From assembly GCF_000427785.1 (NCBI RefSeq), contig NZ_ATYR01000004.1, forward strand, positions 124,001 to 188,000: a stretch of DNA of 64,000 bases, given 5' to 3'. Below are positions 10,033-18,847 of this stretch, in pieces (positions within the stretch are counted from its first letter, which is position 1; each line of letters begins with the position of its first letter). The translations under genes and the position numbers were made by a program. A model generated the notes under the pieces. The model was not told where the DNA came from and did not search any database. It was given only the letters and a program-made list of their open reading frames with translations. Source of the DNA: Massilia alkalitolerans DSM 17462. Its GTDB lineage: Bacteria; Pseudomonadota; Gammaproteobacteria; Burkholderiales; Burkholderiaceae_D.

Positions 10033-11211
10033 TCAGTCGCGCTCGACCGCCAGCGCCACGCCCATGCCGCCGCCGATGCACAGGCTGGCCAGCCCGCGCT
10101 TGGCGTCGCGGCGCACCATCTCGTGCAGCAGGGTCACCAGCACGCGGCAGCCCGAGGCGCCGATCGGGTGGCCCAGCGCGATCGCGCCGCCGTTCACGTT
10201 GATCTTCGACGTATCCCAGCCCATTTCCTTGTTGACCGCGATGGCCTGGGCGGCAAACGCCTCGTTGATTTCCATCAGGTCGACGTCTTCATGGGTCCAG
10301 CCGGCCTTCTTGAGGCACAGCTGGGTGGCCGAGACCGGGCCCATGCCCATGATCGACGGGTCCAGGCCGGCCGATGCGTAGGCCTTGATGCGCGCCAGCG
10401 GGGTCAGGCCCAGCTCTTTCGCCTTCGAGGCGCTCATCATGATGACGGCCGCGGCGCCGTCGTTGAGGCCGGAGGCGTTGCCGGCGGTGACGCTGCCTTC
10501 CTTGTTGAAGGCCGGGCGCAGGCCGCTCAGCGCTTCGAGGGTCGAGCCGTGCTTCGGGTATTCGTCGGTGTCGAAGATGGTCGGGCCCTTCTTGGACGGG
10601 ATCTCGACGGGGATGATCTCGTCCTTGAACTTGCCGGCCTTCTGGGCGGCTTCGGCCTTGAGCTGCGACTGCAGCGCGAATTCATCCTGCTCGGCGCGCG
10701 AGACGTCGTACTTGCGGGCGACGTTCTCGGCGGTCACGCCCATGTGGTACTGGTTGTACACGTCCCACAGGCCGTCGACGATCATGGTATCGACCAGCTT
10801 GGCGTCGCCCATGCGGAAACCGTCGCGCGAGCCGTTCAGCACGTGCGGCGAGGCGCTCATGTTCTCCTGGCCGCCGGCGATGACGATCTGGGCGTCGCCG
10901 CACTTGATGGCCTGGGCGGCGAGGTGGGTGGCCTTCAGGCCGCTGCCGCAGACCATGTTGATGGTCTGGGCCGGCACCATGTCGGGCAGCCCGCCCTTGA
11001 TGACGGCCTGGCGGGCCGGGTTCTGGCCGGCGCCGGCGGTGAGGACCTGGCCCATGATCACCTCGCTGACCGAGGCGGGATCGATACCGGTCTTGGCCAG
11101 CAGTTGGCGAATCACGTGCGCGCCGAGCTCGGCGGCAGGTATCTTGGCCAGCGTGCCGCCGAATTTACCGACAGGCGTGCGGCCGGCGGCCACGATGACG
11201 ACATCTTCCAT
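10033..11211 (-). CDS. phaA: Acetyl-CoA C-acetyltransferase (beta-ketothiolase)
   Basis: Condenses two acetyl-CoA into acetoacetyl-CoA, the first step of PHB synthesis. 392 residues. Thiolase landmarks: the acyl-accepting Cys in [18 protein letters not shown] with the catalytic His/Asn region, [14 protein letters not shown], and the final CIGGGMG with the proton-shuttling Cys. Directly upstream of phaB, so the pair forms a phaAB operon. AGGGAGAGC lies a few bases before the start as ribosome site. A role in fatty-acid or butanoate metabolism is also possible for this family, but the phaB partner favours PHB. Confidence 0.95.
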   Translation of the reverse strand: MEDVVIVAAGRTPVGKFGGTLAKIPAAELGAHVIRQLLAKTGIDPASVSEVIMGQVLTAGAGQNPARQAVIKGGLPDMVPAQTINMVCGSGLKATHLAAQAIKCGDAQIVIAGGQENMSASPHVLNGSRDGFRMGDAKLVDTMIVDGLWDVYNQYHMGVTAENVARKYDVSRAEQDEFALQSQLKAEAAQKAGKFKDEIIPVEIPSKKGPTIFDTDEYPKHGSTLEALSGLRPAFNKEGSVTAGNASGLNDGAAAVIMMSASKAKELGLTPLARIKAYASAGLDPSIMGMGPVSATQLCLKKAGWTHEDVDLMEINEAFAAQAIAVNKEMGWDTSKINVNGGAIALGHPIGASGCRVLVTLLHEMVRRDAKRGLASLCIGGGMGVALAVERD

Positions 11212-11512
11212 GTTGCTCTCCCTAGTTCCCGGTCTGGCCGGGGAATGTTAAAAACTGAAGACGGCTGGGCCGAAAAGCATGCATCTTACGGTTTGCGCAA
11301 AGCCCATGTTTAATCGAAATCAATCTTATCAGCTTATCCACCGATTACAACCTTGCCATGACAGGCTGTCACCATCTTGCGCACATATTTTTGAACGTGC
11401 ATCACCTAGTCATGGCAACACTCATTTCTACTAGGAATCATGCGTACGTAAATGTCCTTTCGGTCAAATTTCACAGTAGAATGCACGAGCGCAACGCCAA
11501 CCAGACCGTTTT
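11212..11512. promoter_or_regulatory. Divergent phaA/minC control region with inverted repeats
   Basis: 301 bp between divergent phaA and minC. It contains a perfect 10-bp inverted repeat, TTGCCATGAC at 11353-11362 and GTCATGGCAA at 11409-11418, with half-site centres 56 bp apart (about five helical turns). Overlapping the left half is the palindrome TGACAGGCTGTCA (11359-11371). TAGAAT at 11477-11482, 31 bp before minC, may be its -10 box, though no matching -35 box is clear. Two regulator half-sites or a long hairpin are both possible. Confidence 0.4.
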
Positions 11513-12292
11513 ATGCTGAAGACCCCATCCTCGCTGCCCATCGAAATCAAGATTTCCACGGTCGTCGCCATTTCGACGATCCTGCATTCGGCCGACCCGG
11601 CCACGATCGACGCGGCACTGAACCAGATGACCGGCGGGGTCTCGGACTTCTTCGAGGACGAGTTCGCGGTGATCGACATCGCCGCCATCGCCCACGAGGC
11701 ACCAAGCATCGACTGGCCGGCCCTGGTGGCGCTGCTGAAGAAATACCGGCTCAATGCGGTGGCCGTGCGCGGCGCCGGCCCGGAGATGGCAGACGCGATC
11801 CGCGCCCATGGCCTGTCGCTGGACGACGGCTCGAGCGGCGTGCGCGCCCCTGAAACGAAAGAAGTGCCGGCCGCGGCGGCGCCGACCCCGGCGCCCACGC
11901 CAGCGCCCACGCCGGCGCCTGAACCGGCCCCGGCGCCCGCGCCGGTGGCGGCCATGATCATCGACACCCCGGTGCGTGCCGGCCAGCGCATCTACGCGCG
12001 CGGCACCGACCTGATCATCACCGCGGTCGTCAACAATGGCGCGGAAATCATCGCCGACGGCAGCATCCACGTGTACGCGCCCCTGAACGGCCGGGCACTG
12101 GCGGGCGCCTCCGGCAATCCGGAAGCGCGCATCTTTGCCCTGTCGATGCAGCCGGAACTGGTGTCGATCGCGGGCGTGTACCGCACCTTCGACGACGGCT
12201 TCCCGAATGACCTGACGCGCCAGCCGGCGCAGATCAAGCTGGTCGGCGACCGGCTGGCGATCTCGTCGCTGGCGCCTGCATCCCGCGCATAA
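11513..12292 (+). CDS. minC: Septum site-determining protein MinC
   Basis: FtsZ polymerisation inhibitor that, bound to MinD, blocks division at the poles. 259 residues: an N-terminal domain (about 1-115), a low-complexity Ala-Pro linker built from PTPAPTPAP repeats (about 122-146), and the C-terminal beta-helix that binds MinD and dimerises (IIDTPVRAGQRIYARGTDLI onward, with NGAEIIADGSIHVYAPLNGR). The Pro/Ala linker is much longer and more repetitive than in E. coli. First gene of minCDE; minD follows after 43 bp. Confidence 0.94.
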   Translation: MLKTPSSLPIEIKISTVVAISTILHSADPATIDAALNQMTGGVSDFFEDEFAVIDIAAIAHEAPSIDWPALVALLKKYRLNAVAVRGAGPEMADAIRAHGLSLDDGSSGVRAPETKEVPAAAAPTPAPTPAPTPAPEPAPAPAPVAAMIIDTPVRAGQRIYARGTDLIITAVVNNGAEIIADGSIHVYAPLNGRALAGASGNPEARIFALSMQPELVSIAGVYRTFDDGFPNDLTRQPAQIKLVGDRLAISSLAPASRA

Positions 12293-12335
12293 ACCTTCGA
12301 CCGCAGATACTGCTAGAACTGTAAAGGACCTTTTT

Positions 12336-13151
12336 GTGGCAAGAATTATTGTTGTGACGTCCGGCAAGGGCGGTGTGGGCAAAACCACTTCGAGCGCAAG
12401 CTTTTCCAGCGGCCTGGCCCTGCGCGGCCACAAGACCGCGGTCATCGACTTCGACGTCGGCCTGCGCAACCTCGACCTGATCATGGGTTGCGAGCGCCGC
12501 GTGGTCTACGACCTGATCAACGTGATCAACGGCGAGGCGACCCTGAACCAGGCGCTGATCAAGGACAAGCATACCGACAACCTGTTCATCCTGCCGGCCT
12601 CGCAGACGCGCGACAAGGAAGCGCTGAGCGAAGACGGCGTCGAGCGCGTGCTGAACGATCTGGTCAAGATGGGCTTCGAATTCATCATCTGCGACTCGCC
12701 GGCCGGCATCGAGCATGGCGCGCTGATGGCGCTGACCTTCGCGGACGAGGCGATCATCGTCACCAACCCGGAAGTGTCCTCGGTGCGCGACTCGGATCGC
12801 ATCCTCGGTATCCTGCAAGCCAAGTCGCGCCGCGCCCAGAGCGGTTCGGAGCCGGTCAAGGAACACCTCCTGATCACCCGCTACTCGCCGAAGCGCGTGG
12901 AAGCCGACGAAATGCTGTCCTACCAGGACGTGCAGGAAATCCTGCGCATCCCGCTGATCGGCATCATCCCGGAATCGGAATCGGTGCTGCATGCCTCGAA
13001 CCAGGGCAACCCGGCGATCCATTTCAAGGGCACCGACGTGGCCGAGGCCTACGAAGACGTGATCGCCCGCTTCCTGGGCGAAGAGCGTCCGCTGCGTTTC
13101 ACCAACTACGAAAAGCCGGGCCTGTTCCAGCGTATCTTTGGAGCCAAGTGA
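12336..13151 (+). CDS. minD: Septum site-determining ATPase MinD
   Basis: Membrane-binding ATPase that recruits MinC and oscillates with MinE. 271 residues, standard length. It has the deviant Walker [11 protein letters not shown] at the N-terminus, switch I region [13 protein letters not shown], and switch [12 protein letters not shown]. The C-terminus [11 protein letters not shown] is the amphipathic membrane-targeting helix. GTG start at 12336, preceded by AAAGGACC. Its stop is one base from the minE ATG. Confidence 0.96.
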   Translation: MARIIVVTSGKGGVGKTTSSASFSSGLALRGHKTAVIDFDVGLRNLDLIMGCERRVVYDLINVINGEATLNQALIKDKHTDNLFILPASQTRDKEALSEDGVERVLNDLVKMGFEFIICDSPAGIEHGALMALTFADEAIIVTNPEVSSVRDSDRILGILQAKSRRAQSGSEPVKEHLLITRYSPKRVEADEMLSYQDVQEILRIPLIGIIPESESVLHASNQGNPAIHFKGTDVAEAYEDVIARFLGEERPLRFTNYEKPGLFQRIFGAK

Positions 13152-13152
13152 T

Positions 13153-13404
13153 ATGGCACTTCTCAACTTTCTATTCCCGGAGAAAAAGAAGAGCGCTTCA
13201 GCCGCCAAGGAACGCCTGCAGATCATCATTGCCCGCGAGCGCAGCAGTGTCACGGGCCCGGACTTCCTGCCGGCCCTGCACCGCGAGCTGATCGAGGTCA
13301 TCTCGAAATACACCAAGGTCAGCGCGGACGACATCAAGATCTCGCTCGACCGCCAGGGCAACCTGGAAGTGCTGGACGTGAACGTGGTGCTGCCGGACGC
13401 CTGA
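13153..13404 (+). CDS. minE: Cell division topological specificity factor MinE
   Basis: Releases MinD from the membrane and confines MinCD to the poles. 83 residues, normal for the family. The N-terminus [15 protein letters not shown] is the membrane-binding amphipathic helix. The MinD-contact strand [10 protein letters not shown] follows, then the topological domain ([19 protein letters not shown]). ATG at 13153 is chosen over upstream in-frame starts because it gives the canonical N-terminus and lies right after the minD stop. Ends at a strong terminator. Confidence 0.96.
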   Translation: MALLNFLFPEKKKSASAAKERLQIIIARERSSVTGPDFLPALHRELIEVISKYTKVSADDIKISLDRQGNLEVLDVNVVLPDA

Positions 13405-13421
13405 GCGCGCCACGTCCTGAT

Positions 13422-13453
13422 AAACAAATGCCCGCTCAAGCGGGCATTTGTTT
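13422..13453. terminator. Bidirectional terminator between minE and the convergent gene
   Basis: AAACAAATGCCCGCT pairs with AGCGGGCATTTGTTT (13422-13436 with 13439-13453), a 15-bp perfect arm with T-rich ends on both strands. It ends minCDE. Its right half overlaps the last codons of the minus-strand gene ending at 13436, which therefore shares the hairpin. Confidence 0.85.
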
Positions 13454-13996
13454 ATCCGCCTGCGCCGTCCCCGCATCGATCACCTGCAGCTTCTGCAACT
13501 CGCGCGCCACCTTGGCGCAGGCCTCTACGTGCTGGTAGCCCATCTTGCGGAACAAGGCGAAGCCGATCGCCGCCGAGGCCACCTGCCCCGCGATCGGCAC
13601 CACCTTCGCCACCGTCTTGGCCGCGATCTTCACCCCGGCGCGCTTGAACAGCACCAGCACCAGCCGCTTGGTCACCAGTTTCCCCACCAGCATGCCGCCG
13701 ACCGAAGCCGCCGCCTGGTAGGCCAGTACCCGCAGGCGCGGATGCAGGCGCTCGATCTGTTTCTGGCTCAGGCCGAATTCCTTGTTGACCTCTTCCACCA
13801 GCAGCGTGAAGGTGCTCAGGTCCGACAGCACATCCAGGCCCGGCAGCGGTACCGCCGCCACCCCGGCCGACACCAGCGCCCGCTTGCGCACCATCTCGCG
13901 GCAGCGCTCGCGCACCACCTCGATCTCGGCCCCGCTCACCGGCGTCGCCGGCGCCTCGGCCGCGACGACGTCTTTATTTTTGCGTCGAAACAACAT
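13436..13996 (-). CDS. DUF697-like membrane-associated protein
   Basis: 186 residues of unknown function. After a charged head (MLFRRKNKD) comes a helix with RKRALVSAGVAAVPLPGLDVLSDLSTF, close to the DUF697 pattern in which a small hydrophobic stretch with PxPG is followed by a helical bundle. Further apolar stretches follow, such as ASVGGMLVGKLV and VVPIAGQVASAAIGFALF, probably two membrane-associated helices. Convergent with minE. Such proteins are often linked to inner-membrane GTPase-like systems, but no partner is nearby. Confidence 0.65.
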   Translation of the reverse strand: MLFRRKNKDVVAAEAPATPVSGAEIEVVRERCREMVRKRALVSAGVAAVPLPGLDVLSDLSTFTLLVEEVNKEFGLSQKQIERLHPRLRVLAYQAAASVGGMLVGKLVTKRLVLVLFKRAGVKIAAKTVAKVVPIAGQVASAAIGFALFRKMGYQHVEACAKVARELQKLQVIDAGTAQADKQMPA

Positions 13997-14135
13997 ATCG
14001 GCTCCCGGTTACTTCGTACGGACAAGTGTAACGCGCGGCTCGCGTTCGCTTGAACACAACACAACGGCGTTTCCCGCAGAAAATCTTTATTTTGCTGTAG
14101 CGTTATTTTGTAAAAGTCTGCTATATTCGGTTTAA

Positions 14136-14161
14136 CCCTTGTAGGAGCCTTCCTACAAGGG
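14136..14161 (+). promoter_or_regulatory. 11-bp inverted repeat before orphan response regulator
   Basis: CCCTTGTAGGA-GCCT-TCCTACAAGGG, a perfect 11-bp stem with a 4-base loop, 22 bp before the ATG of the response regulator. There is no T run after it. It could be an autoregulatory operator or a hairpin in the mRNA leader close to the ribosome site. Confidence 0.5.
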
Positions 14162-14183
14162 CAACCTCAACAGTAGATGTCCT

Positions 14184-14873
14184 ATGAAGATCGCCGTTCT
14201 TGAACAAGACCGCAGCCAGGCTGAACTCATTTGCCAGGTGCTGACGGCCGCGGGCCACAGCTGCCAGCCGTATGACAGCGCCAGGGAATGCCTCGCGCAA
14301 CTGCGCAAGGAAAATGCCGACATGCTGGTCATGGACTGGAACGTCCCCGACATGGAAGGGGCCGAAGTGCTGCGCCGCGCCAAGGAAAAGATGGCGGCCA
14401 GCGCGCCCGTCATTTTCCTGGTCGGTAACAATGCCGAAGACGACATCATCGCCGGCGTCACCGCTGGCGCCGACGATTACCTGGTCAAGCCGCTGCGCCG
14501 CGGCGAACTGGTGGCCCGTGTCTCGGCCCTGCTGCGTCGCGCCTACCCGTCGCAGAACAGCGCCGAGCAGCTGCAGTTCGGTCCGTTCACCTTCGAGACC
14601 CGCCCGGGACGCCTGCTCAAGGACGGTTCGATCATCGACGTGACCCAGAAGGAATTCTCGCTGGCGCTGCTGTTCTTCCGTAACATCGGCCGTCCGCTGT
14701 CGCGCGCCTACATCCATGAATCCGTGTGGGTACGCGATACCGACGTGCCTTCGCGCACCATGGACACCCACGTCTCGCGCGTGCGCAACAAGCTCAGCCT
14801 GCGTCCGGAAAACGGTTTCCGCCTGGTGCCGGTCTACAGTTACGGCTACCGCCTGGAAAAGCTGGGCGCCTGA
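14184..14873 (+). CDS. OmpR/PhoB-type response regulator (orphan)
   Basis: 229-residue DNA-binding response regulator. The receiver domain (1-115) has an early acidic residue pair region (LEQDRSQ), the phospho-acceptor Asp in VMDWNVPD and the conserved Lys in DYLVKPLRRGE. A winged-helix Trans_reg_C domain follows (about 130-228), with TQKEFSLALLFFRN, the recognition helix TMDTHVSRVRNKL and YSYGYRLEK. The usual second acidic residue (DD pair) at the pocket is EQD here. No histidine kinase gene is adjacent. A hairpin precedes the gene. Confidence 0.88.
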   Translation: MKIAVLEQDRSQAELICQVLTAAGHSCQPYDSARECLAQLRKENADMLVMDWNVPDMEGAEVLRRAKEKMAASAPVIFLVGNNAEDDIIAGVTAGADDYLVKPLRRGELVARVSALLRRAYPSQNSAEQLQFGPFTFETRPGRLLKDGSIIDVTQKEFSLALLFFRNIGRPLSRAYIHESVWVRDTDVPSRTMDTHVSRVRNKLSLRPENGFRLVPVYSYGYRLEKLGA

Positions 14874-14911
14874 TCATTGCGTCAACATGGGCGGCCGGCC
14901 CCGGCCATCCG

Positions 14912-14940
14912 CTGAAACCCTTCTCGCACAAGGGTATAAT
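14912..14940 (+). promoter_or_regulatory. Predicted sigma-70 promoter of hemA
   Basis: A perfect TATAAT at 14935-14940 with CTGAAA at 14912-14917 (4 of 6 bases of the -35 consensus) at 17-bp spacing. Transcription would start about 14947, leaving a leader of some 20-25 bases before the hemA ATG at 14970. Confidence 0.55.
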
Positions 14941-14969
14941 GGGTGCAACCCTGTCGACCCCGTCCCACC

Positions 14970-16250
14970 ATGCAACTGCTTGCCGTTGGCCTGAACCACA
15001 CGACCGCACCGGTCTCGCTGCGCGAGCAGCTGGCGCTCGCGCCTGACCAGCTCGGCAAGGCGGTGCAGGCGGCGCGCAGCTGGTTCGCACGCCAGGGCGC
15101 GCATGGGGCTTCCGGCAACGAGGCGGCCATCCTCTCGACCTGCAACCGCACCGAGATGTATGCGGCCAGCGACATCGCCCATCCGCTCGACGCCTCGGCC
15201 CAGTTCCTGGCCCACTACCACGCCTTGAATTTCGCCGAACTGCGCCCGCACCTCTACATGCTGCCGCAAGACAGTGCGGTGCGCCACGCCTTCCGCGTCG
15301 CCTCCGGGCTCGACTCCATGGTGCTCGGCGAGCCGCAGATCCTGGGCCAGATGAAGGACGCGGTGCGCACCGCCGAGGAAGCCGGCGGCCTGGGCACCTA
15401 CCTGCACCAGCTGTTCCAGCGCAGTTTTGCCGTGGCCAAGGAAGTGCGCAGCACCACCGAGATCGGCGCCCACAGCGTCTCGATGGCCGCCGCCGCGGTG
15501 CGTCTGTCGCAGCGCATTTTCGACCGCATCGCCGACCAGCACGTGCTGTTCATCGGCGCCGGTGAAATGATCGAACTGTGCGCCGCCCACTTCGCGGCCC
15601 AGAACCCGAAATCCGTCACCATCGCCAACCGCACCATGGAGCGCGGCCAGCAGCTCGCCACGCGCTACAACGGCGAGGCGATCCGCCTGGCCGACCTGCC
15701 CGAGCGCCTGCAGCATTTCGACATCGTGATCTCCTGCACCGCCTCGTCGCTGCCCCTGATCGGCCTCGGCATGGTCGAGCGCGCGATCAAGGCGCGCCGC
15801 CACCGCCCGGTGTTCATGGTCGACCTGGCCGTGCCGCGCGACATCGAACCCGAAGTCGCGCGCCTGGACGACGTGTTCCTGTATACCGTGGACGACCTTG
15901 CCCAAGTGGTCCAGACCGGCATCGAAAGCCGCCAGGCCGCCGTGGCCCAGGCCGAAGCCATCATCGAGACGCGCGTGCAGTCCTTCATGCACTGGGTCGG
16001 CGACCGCGCCATGGTGCCGGTCATCCGCGACCTGCACGAGTCGAGCGAAGCGCTGCGCCTGGCCGAACTCGAACGCGCACGCAAGCTGCTGGCGCGCGGC
16101 GACGACCCGGAGGCCGTGCTGGAGGCGCTGTCGAAGGGCCTGGCCGCCAAGTTCCTGCACGGCCCCCAGCAGGCGCTGCACCACGCCCAGGGCGACGAGC
16201 GCGCCCGCCTCGCCAGCCTGCTGCCCCAGCTGTTCCGCGGCCGCCGTTAG
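14970..16250 (+). CDS. hemA: Glutamyl-tRNA reductase
   Basis: Reduces glutamyl-tRNA to glutamate-1-semialdehyde with NADPH, the first committed step of tetrapyrrole synthesis in C5-pathway bacteria. 426 residues. The N-terminal catalytic domain begins [20 protein letters not shown] and holds the active-site Cys in LSTCNRTE. The motif [15 protein letters not shown], the NADPH domain ([15 protein letters not shown]) and the C-terminal dimerisation helix follow. ATG at 14970 matches the usual N-terminus; a longer reading from 14943 would start upstream of it without family support. First of the hemA-prfA-dsbB-prmC group. Confidence 0.95.
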   Translation: MQLLAVGLNHTTAPVSLREQLALAPDQLGKAVQAARSWFARQGAHGASGNEAAILSTCNRTEMYAASDIAHPLDASAQFLAHYHALNFAELRPHLYMLPQDSAVRHAFRVASGLDSMVLGEPQILGQMKDAVRTAEEAGGLGTYLHQLFQRSFAVAKEVRSTTEIGAHSVSMAAAAVRLSQRIFDRIADQHVLFIGAGEMIELCAAHFAAQNPKSVTIANRTMERGQQLATRYNGEAIRLADLPERLQHFDIVISCTASSLPLIGLGMVERAIKARRHRPVFMVDLAVPRDIEPEVARLDDVFLYTVDDLAQVVQTGIESRQAAVAQAEAIIETRVQSFMHWVGDRAMVPVIRDLHESSEALRLAELERARKLLARGDDPEAVLEALSKGLAAKFLHGPQQALHHAQGDERARLASLLPQLFRGRR

Positions 16251-16331
16251 CGGCCCGCTTCCTTTCGTCGTGCGCTTCACCTGAGGCGCGTTCCGGCCGC
16301 CCCGCGGCTATCTAGACCTTACCTAGCACCC

Positions 16332-17408
16332 ATGAAACCATCCATGCTGGCCAAGCTGGACCAACTGGCCAACCGACTCGTCGAACTGGACGAACTCCTG
16401 ATGTCCGAAGGCGCCACCGCCAACATGGACAGCTACCGCAAGATGACCCGCGAGCACGCCGAGCTCTCGCCCCTGGTCGCCCTGTACCGCCAGTACGGCG
16501 CGGCGCAGGACGACATCGCGGCCGCCCAGGAGATGGCGCAGGATCCGGAGATGAAGGACTTCGCCCAGGAAGAAATCGAAGCCGCGAAAGCGCGCCTGGC
16601 CGAGCTCGACCTCGAGCTGCAGAAAATGCTGCTGCCGAAGGATGCCAACGACGAGCGCAACATCTTCCTCGAGATCCGCGCCGGCACCGGCGGCGACGAG
16701 TCGGCCCTGTTCGCCGGCGACCTGCTGCGCATGTACAGCCGCTTCGCGGAGCGCAATCGCTGGCAGGTCGAGCTGGTGTCGGAGTCGCCCTCGGACCTGG
16801 GCGGCTACCGCGAAGTCATCGTGCGCATCATCGGCAACGGCGTGTACTCGAAACTGAAATTCGAATCGGGCGGCCACCGCGTGCAGCGCGTTCCCGCCAC
16901 CGAGACCCAGGGCCGCATCCACACCTCGGCCTGTACCGTGGCCGTGATGCCGGAAGCCGACGAGGTCGAGGACGTGAACATCAACCCGGCCGACCTGCGC
17001 ATCGACACCTACCGCGCATCCGGCGCCGGCGGCCAGCACATCAACAAGACCGATTCGGCGGTGCGCATCACCCACCTGCCGACCGGCATCGTGGTCGAGT
17101 GCCAGGACGACCGCAGCCAGCACAAGAACAAGGCGCAGGCGCTCAAGGTGCTGGCGGCGCGCATCAAGGACGTGCAGCTGCGCGAGCAGCAATCGAAAGA
17201 GGCGGCCACCCGCAAGAGCCTGATCGGCTCGGGCGACCGCAGCGAACGGATCCGCACCTACAACTTCCCGCAGGGCCGCCTGACCGACCACCGCATCAAC
17301 CTGACCTTGTACAAGCTGGACTTCATCATGGATGGCGACCTGAGTGAACTGACCAATGCGCTGGCGGCGGAGCACCAGGCGGAGCTGCTGGCCGCGCTGG
17401 GAGACTGA
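16332..17408 (+). CDS. prfA: Peptide chain release factor 1
   Basis: Recognises UAA and UAG stop codons and releases the peptide. 358 residues. The decoding PxT motif is PAT in [12 protein letters not shown], and the catalytic GGQ lies in [15 protein letters not shown], whose Gln is methylated by PrmC. PrmC is encoded two genes downstream, a functional pairing common in proteobacteria. It starts 81 bp after hemA. Confidence 0.97.
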   Translation: MKPSMLAKLDQLANRLVELDELLMSEGATANMDSYRKMTREHAELSPLVALYRQYGAAQDDIAAAQEMAQDPEMKDFAQEEIEAAKARLAELDLELQKMLLPKDANDERNIFLEIRAGTGGDESALFAGDLLRMYSRFAERNRWQVELVSESPSDLGGYREVIVRIIGNGVYSKLKFESGGHRVQRVPATETQGRIHTSACTVAVMPEADEVEDVNINPADLRIDTYRASGAGGQHINKTDSAVRITHLPTGIVVECQDDRSQHKNKAQALKVLAARIKDVQLREQQSKEAATRKSLIGSGDRSERIRTYNFPQGRLTDHRINLTLYKLDFIMDGDLSELTNALAAEHQAELLAALGD

Positions 17409-17485
17409 TGGGTTAAGCAAAGAATAAAGTAGCCATTCGGGCTTCATGCGAGAATTGCCCCGTCCTGAACCACACTATAAGAACC

Positions 17486-17965
17486 ATGATGCTGCCTTCC
17501 AACCGCCAGATCCTGTTCGCCATCTCCTCGATCTGCTTCGCCCTGATCGGCGTCGCCCTCTACCTGCAACATGCCCACGACATGCTGCCCTGCCCGCTGT
17601 GCGTGATCCAGCGCTACATGTTCCTGGCGATCGGCGTGGCCAGCCTGGTGGCGGCCATCAGCGGCAAGGTGCGCGAAGGCACGGTGCTGGCCCTGCTGGC
17701 GGCGCTGGGCGGCCTGTACACGGTCGGCAAACACCTGTACGTGATCGCCAACCCGGGCTTCAGCTGCGGCATCGACCCGATGGAGACTTTCCTCAACAAG
17801 ATCCCCACCGCCGAATACCTGCCCTGGCTGTTCCGCGCCGACGGTCTGTGCGAAGGCGCCACCGACGGCATCATGGGCCTGGCGATCCCGCAGTGGTCGG
17901 CGATCTGGTTCGTGGTATTGACCGTGCTGCTGGCCTTCGTCCTGCTGCGCAAGAAACGCACATGA
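17486..17965 (+). CDS. dsbB: Disulfide bond formation protein B
   Basis: Inner-membrane quinone reductase that reoxidises DsbA. 159 residues with four predicted transmembrane helices. The first periplasmic cysteine pair is CPLC in HDMLPCPLCVIQR. The second pair is the Cys in GFSCGID and the one in DGLCEGA. Placed between prfA and prmC; its last codons overlap the prmC start (ATGA), suggesting translational coupling. Confidence 0.93.
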   Translation: MMLPSNRQILFAISSICFALIGVALYLQHAHDMLPCPLCVIQRYMFLAIGVASLVAAISGKVREGTVLALLAALGGLYTVGKHLYVIANPGFSCGIDPMETFLNKIPTAEYLPWLFRADGLCEGATDGIMGLAIPQWSAIWFVVLTVLLAFVLLRKKRT

Positions 17966-18789
17966 CGCAAGCCATCCAGGCCGGGGCAAGCATCCGGCAG
18001 CTGCTGGCCGCCTTGCCGCTCGAGCCGCTGGAAAACCGCATCCTGCTGTGCCACGCGCTGGGAATATCGCGCGTGTCCCTGATCACCCAGTCCGAACGTG
18101 CCTTGAGCAGCGCGGAAGCCGCGCACCTGGACGCGCTGGTGCAGCGGCGCCTTGCCGGCGAACCGATCGCCTACATCGTCGGCGAACGCGAATTCTTCGG
18201 CCTGCCCTTCCGGGTCGGTCCGGGCGTCCTGATTCCGCGCCCCGACACCGAACTGATCGTCGAACTGAGCCTGGAGCGCCTGCCGCCGCGCGGCCGCCTG
18301 CTCGACATGGGTACCGGCAGCGGCGCCATCGCCGTGGCCTGCGCCCACGCGCGCCGCGATGCCAGCGTGACGGCGCTCGACCTCAGCGAAGAAGCGCTGG
18401 CCATCGCGCGCGCCAACGCCGCGGCCAACGGCGCGCAAGTGCGCTTCCTGCGCAGCGACTGGTTCGCCGCCATCGGCGAAGAACGCTTCGAACTGATCGC
18501 GTCCAACCCACCCTATATCGCCGCCGGCGACGCGCACCTGTCGCAGGGCGACCTGCGCTTCGAGCCGGTCAGCGCCCTCACCGACCATGCCGACGGCCTG
18601 GCTGCGCTCCGTAACATCGTCGACGGGGCCCCCGATCACCTGGTGCCGGGTGGCTGGCTGCTGCTCGAGCATGGCTACGACCAGGCCGAGGCCGTGCGCG
18701 CCCTGCTGGCGGCGCGTGGTTTTCTTGAGGTACAAAGCTGGCGCGACCTGGCCGGCATCGAGCGTGTCAGCGGCGGCCGCCTATCCTGA
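17962..18789 (+). CDS. prmC: Peptide chain release factor N5-glutamine methyltransferase
   Basis: Methylates the Gln of the GGQ motif in release factors with S-adenosylmethionine. 275 residues with an N-terminal helical domain and a Rossmann methyltransferase: SAM loop DMGTGSGAIA, acidic LDLSEEAL, and the catalytic NPPYIAAGD. The start ATG at 17962 overlaps the dsbB stop as ATGA. The substrate gene prfA lies upstream in the same cluster. Confidence 0.95.
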   Translation: MTQAIQAGASIRQLLAALPLEPLENRILLCHALGISRVSLITQSERALSSAEAAHLDALVQRRLAGEPIAYIVGEREFFGLPFRVGPGVLIPRPDTELIVELSLERLPPRGRLLDMGTGSGAIAVACAHARRDASVTALDLSEEALAIARANAAANGAQVRFLRSDWFAAIGEERFELIASNPPYIAAGDAHLSQGDLRFEPVSALTDHADGLAALRNIVDGAPDHLVPGGWLLLEHGYDQAEAVRALLAARGFLEVQSWRDLAGIERVSGGRLS

Positions 18790-18847
18790 CGGGCGCGCCG
18801 CCGGGAACAGTCTTGCTAAAATGACCAGACCATTCCTTGGGTCCGGC

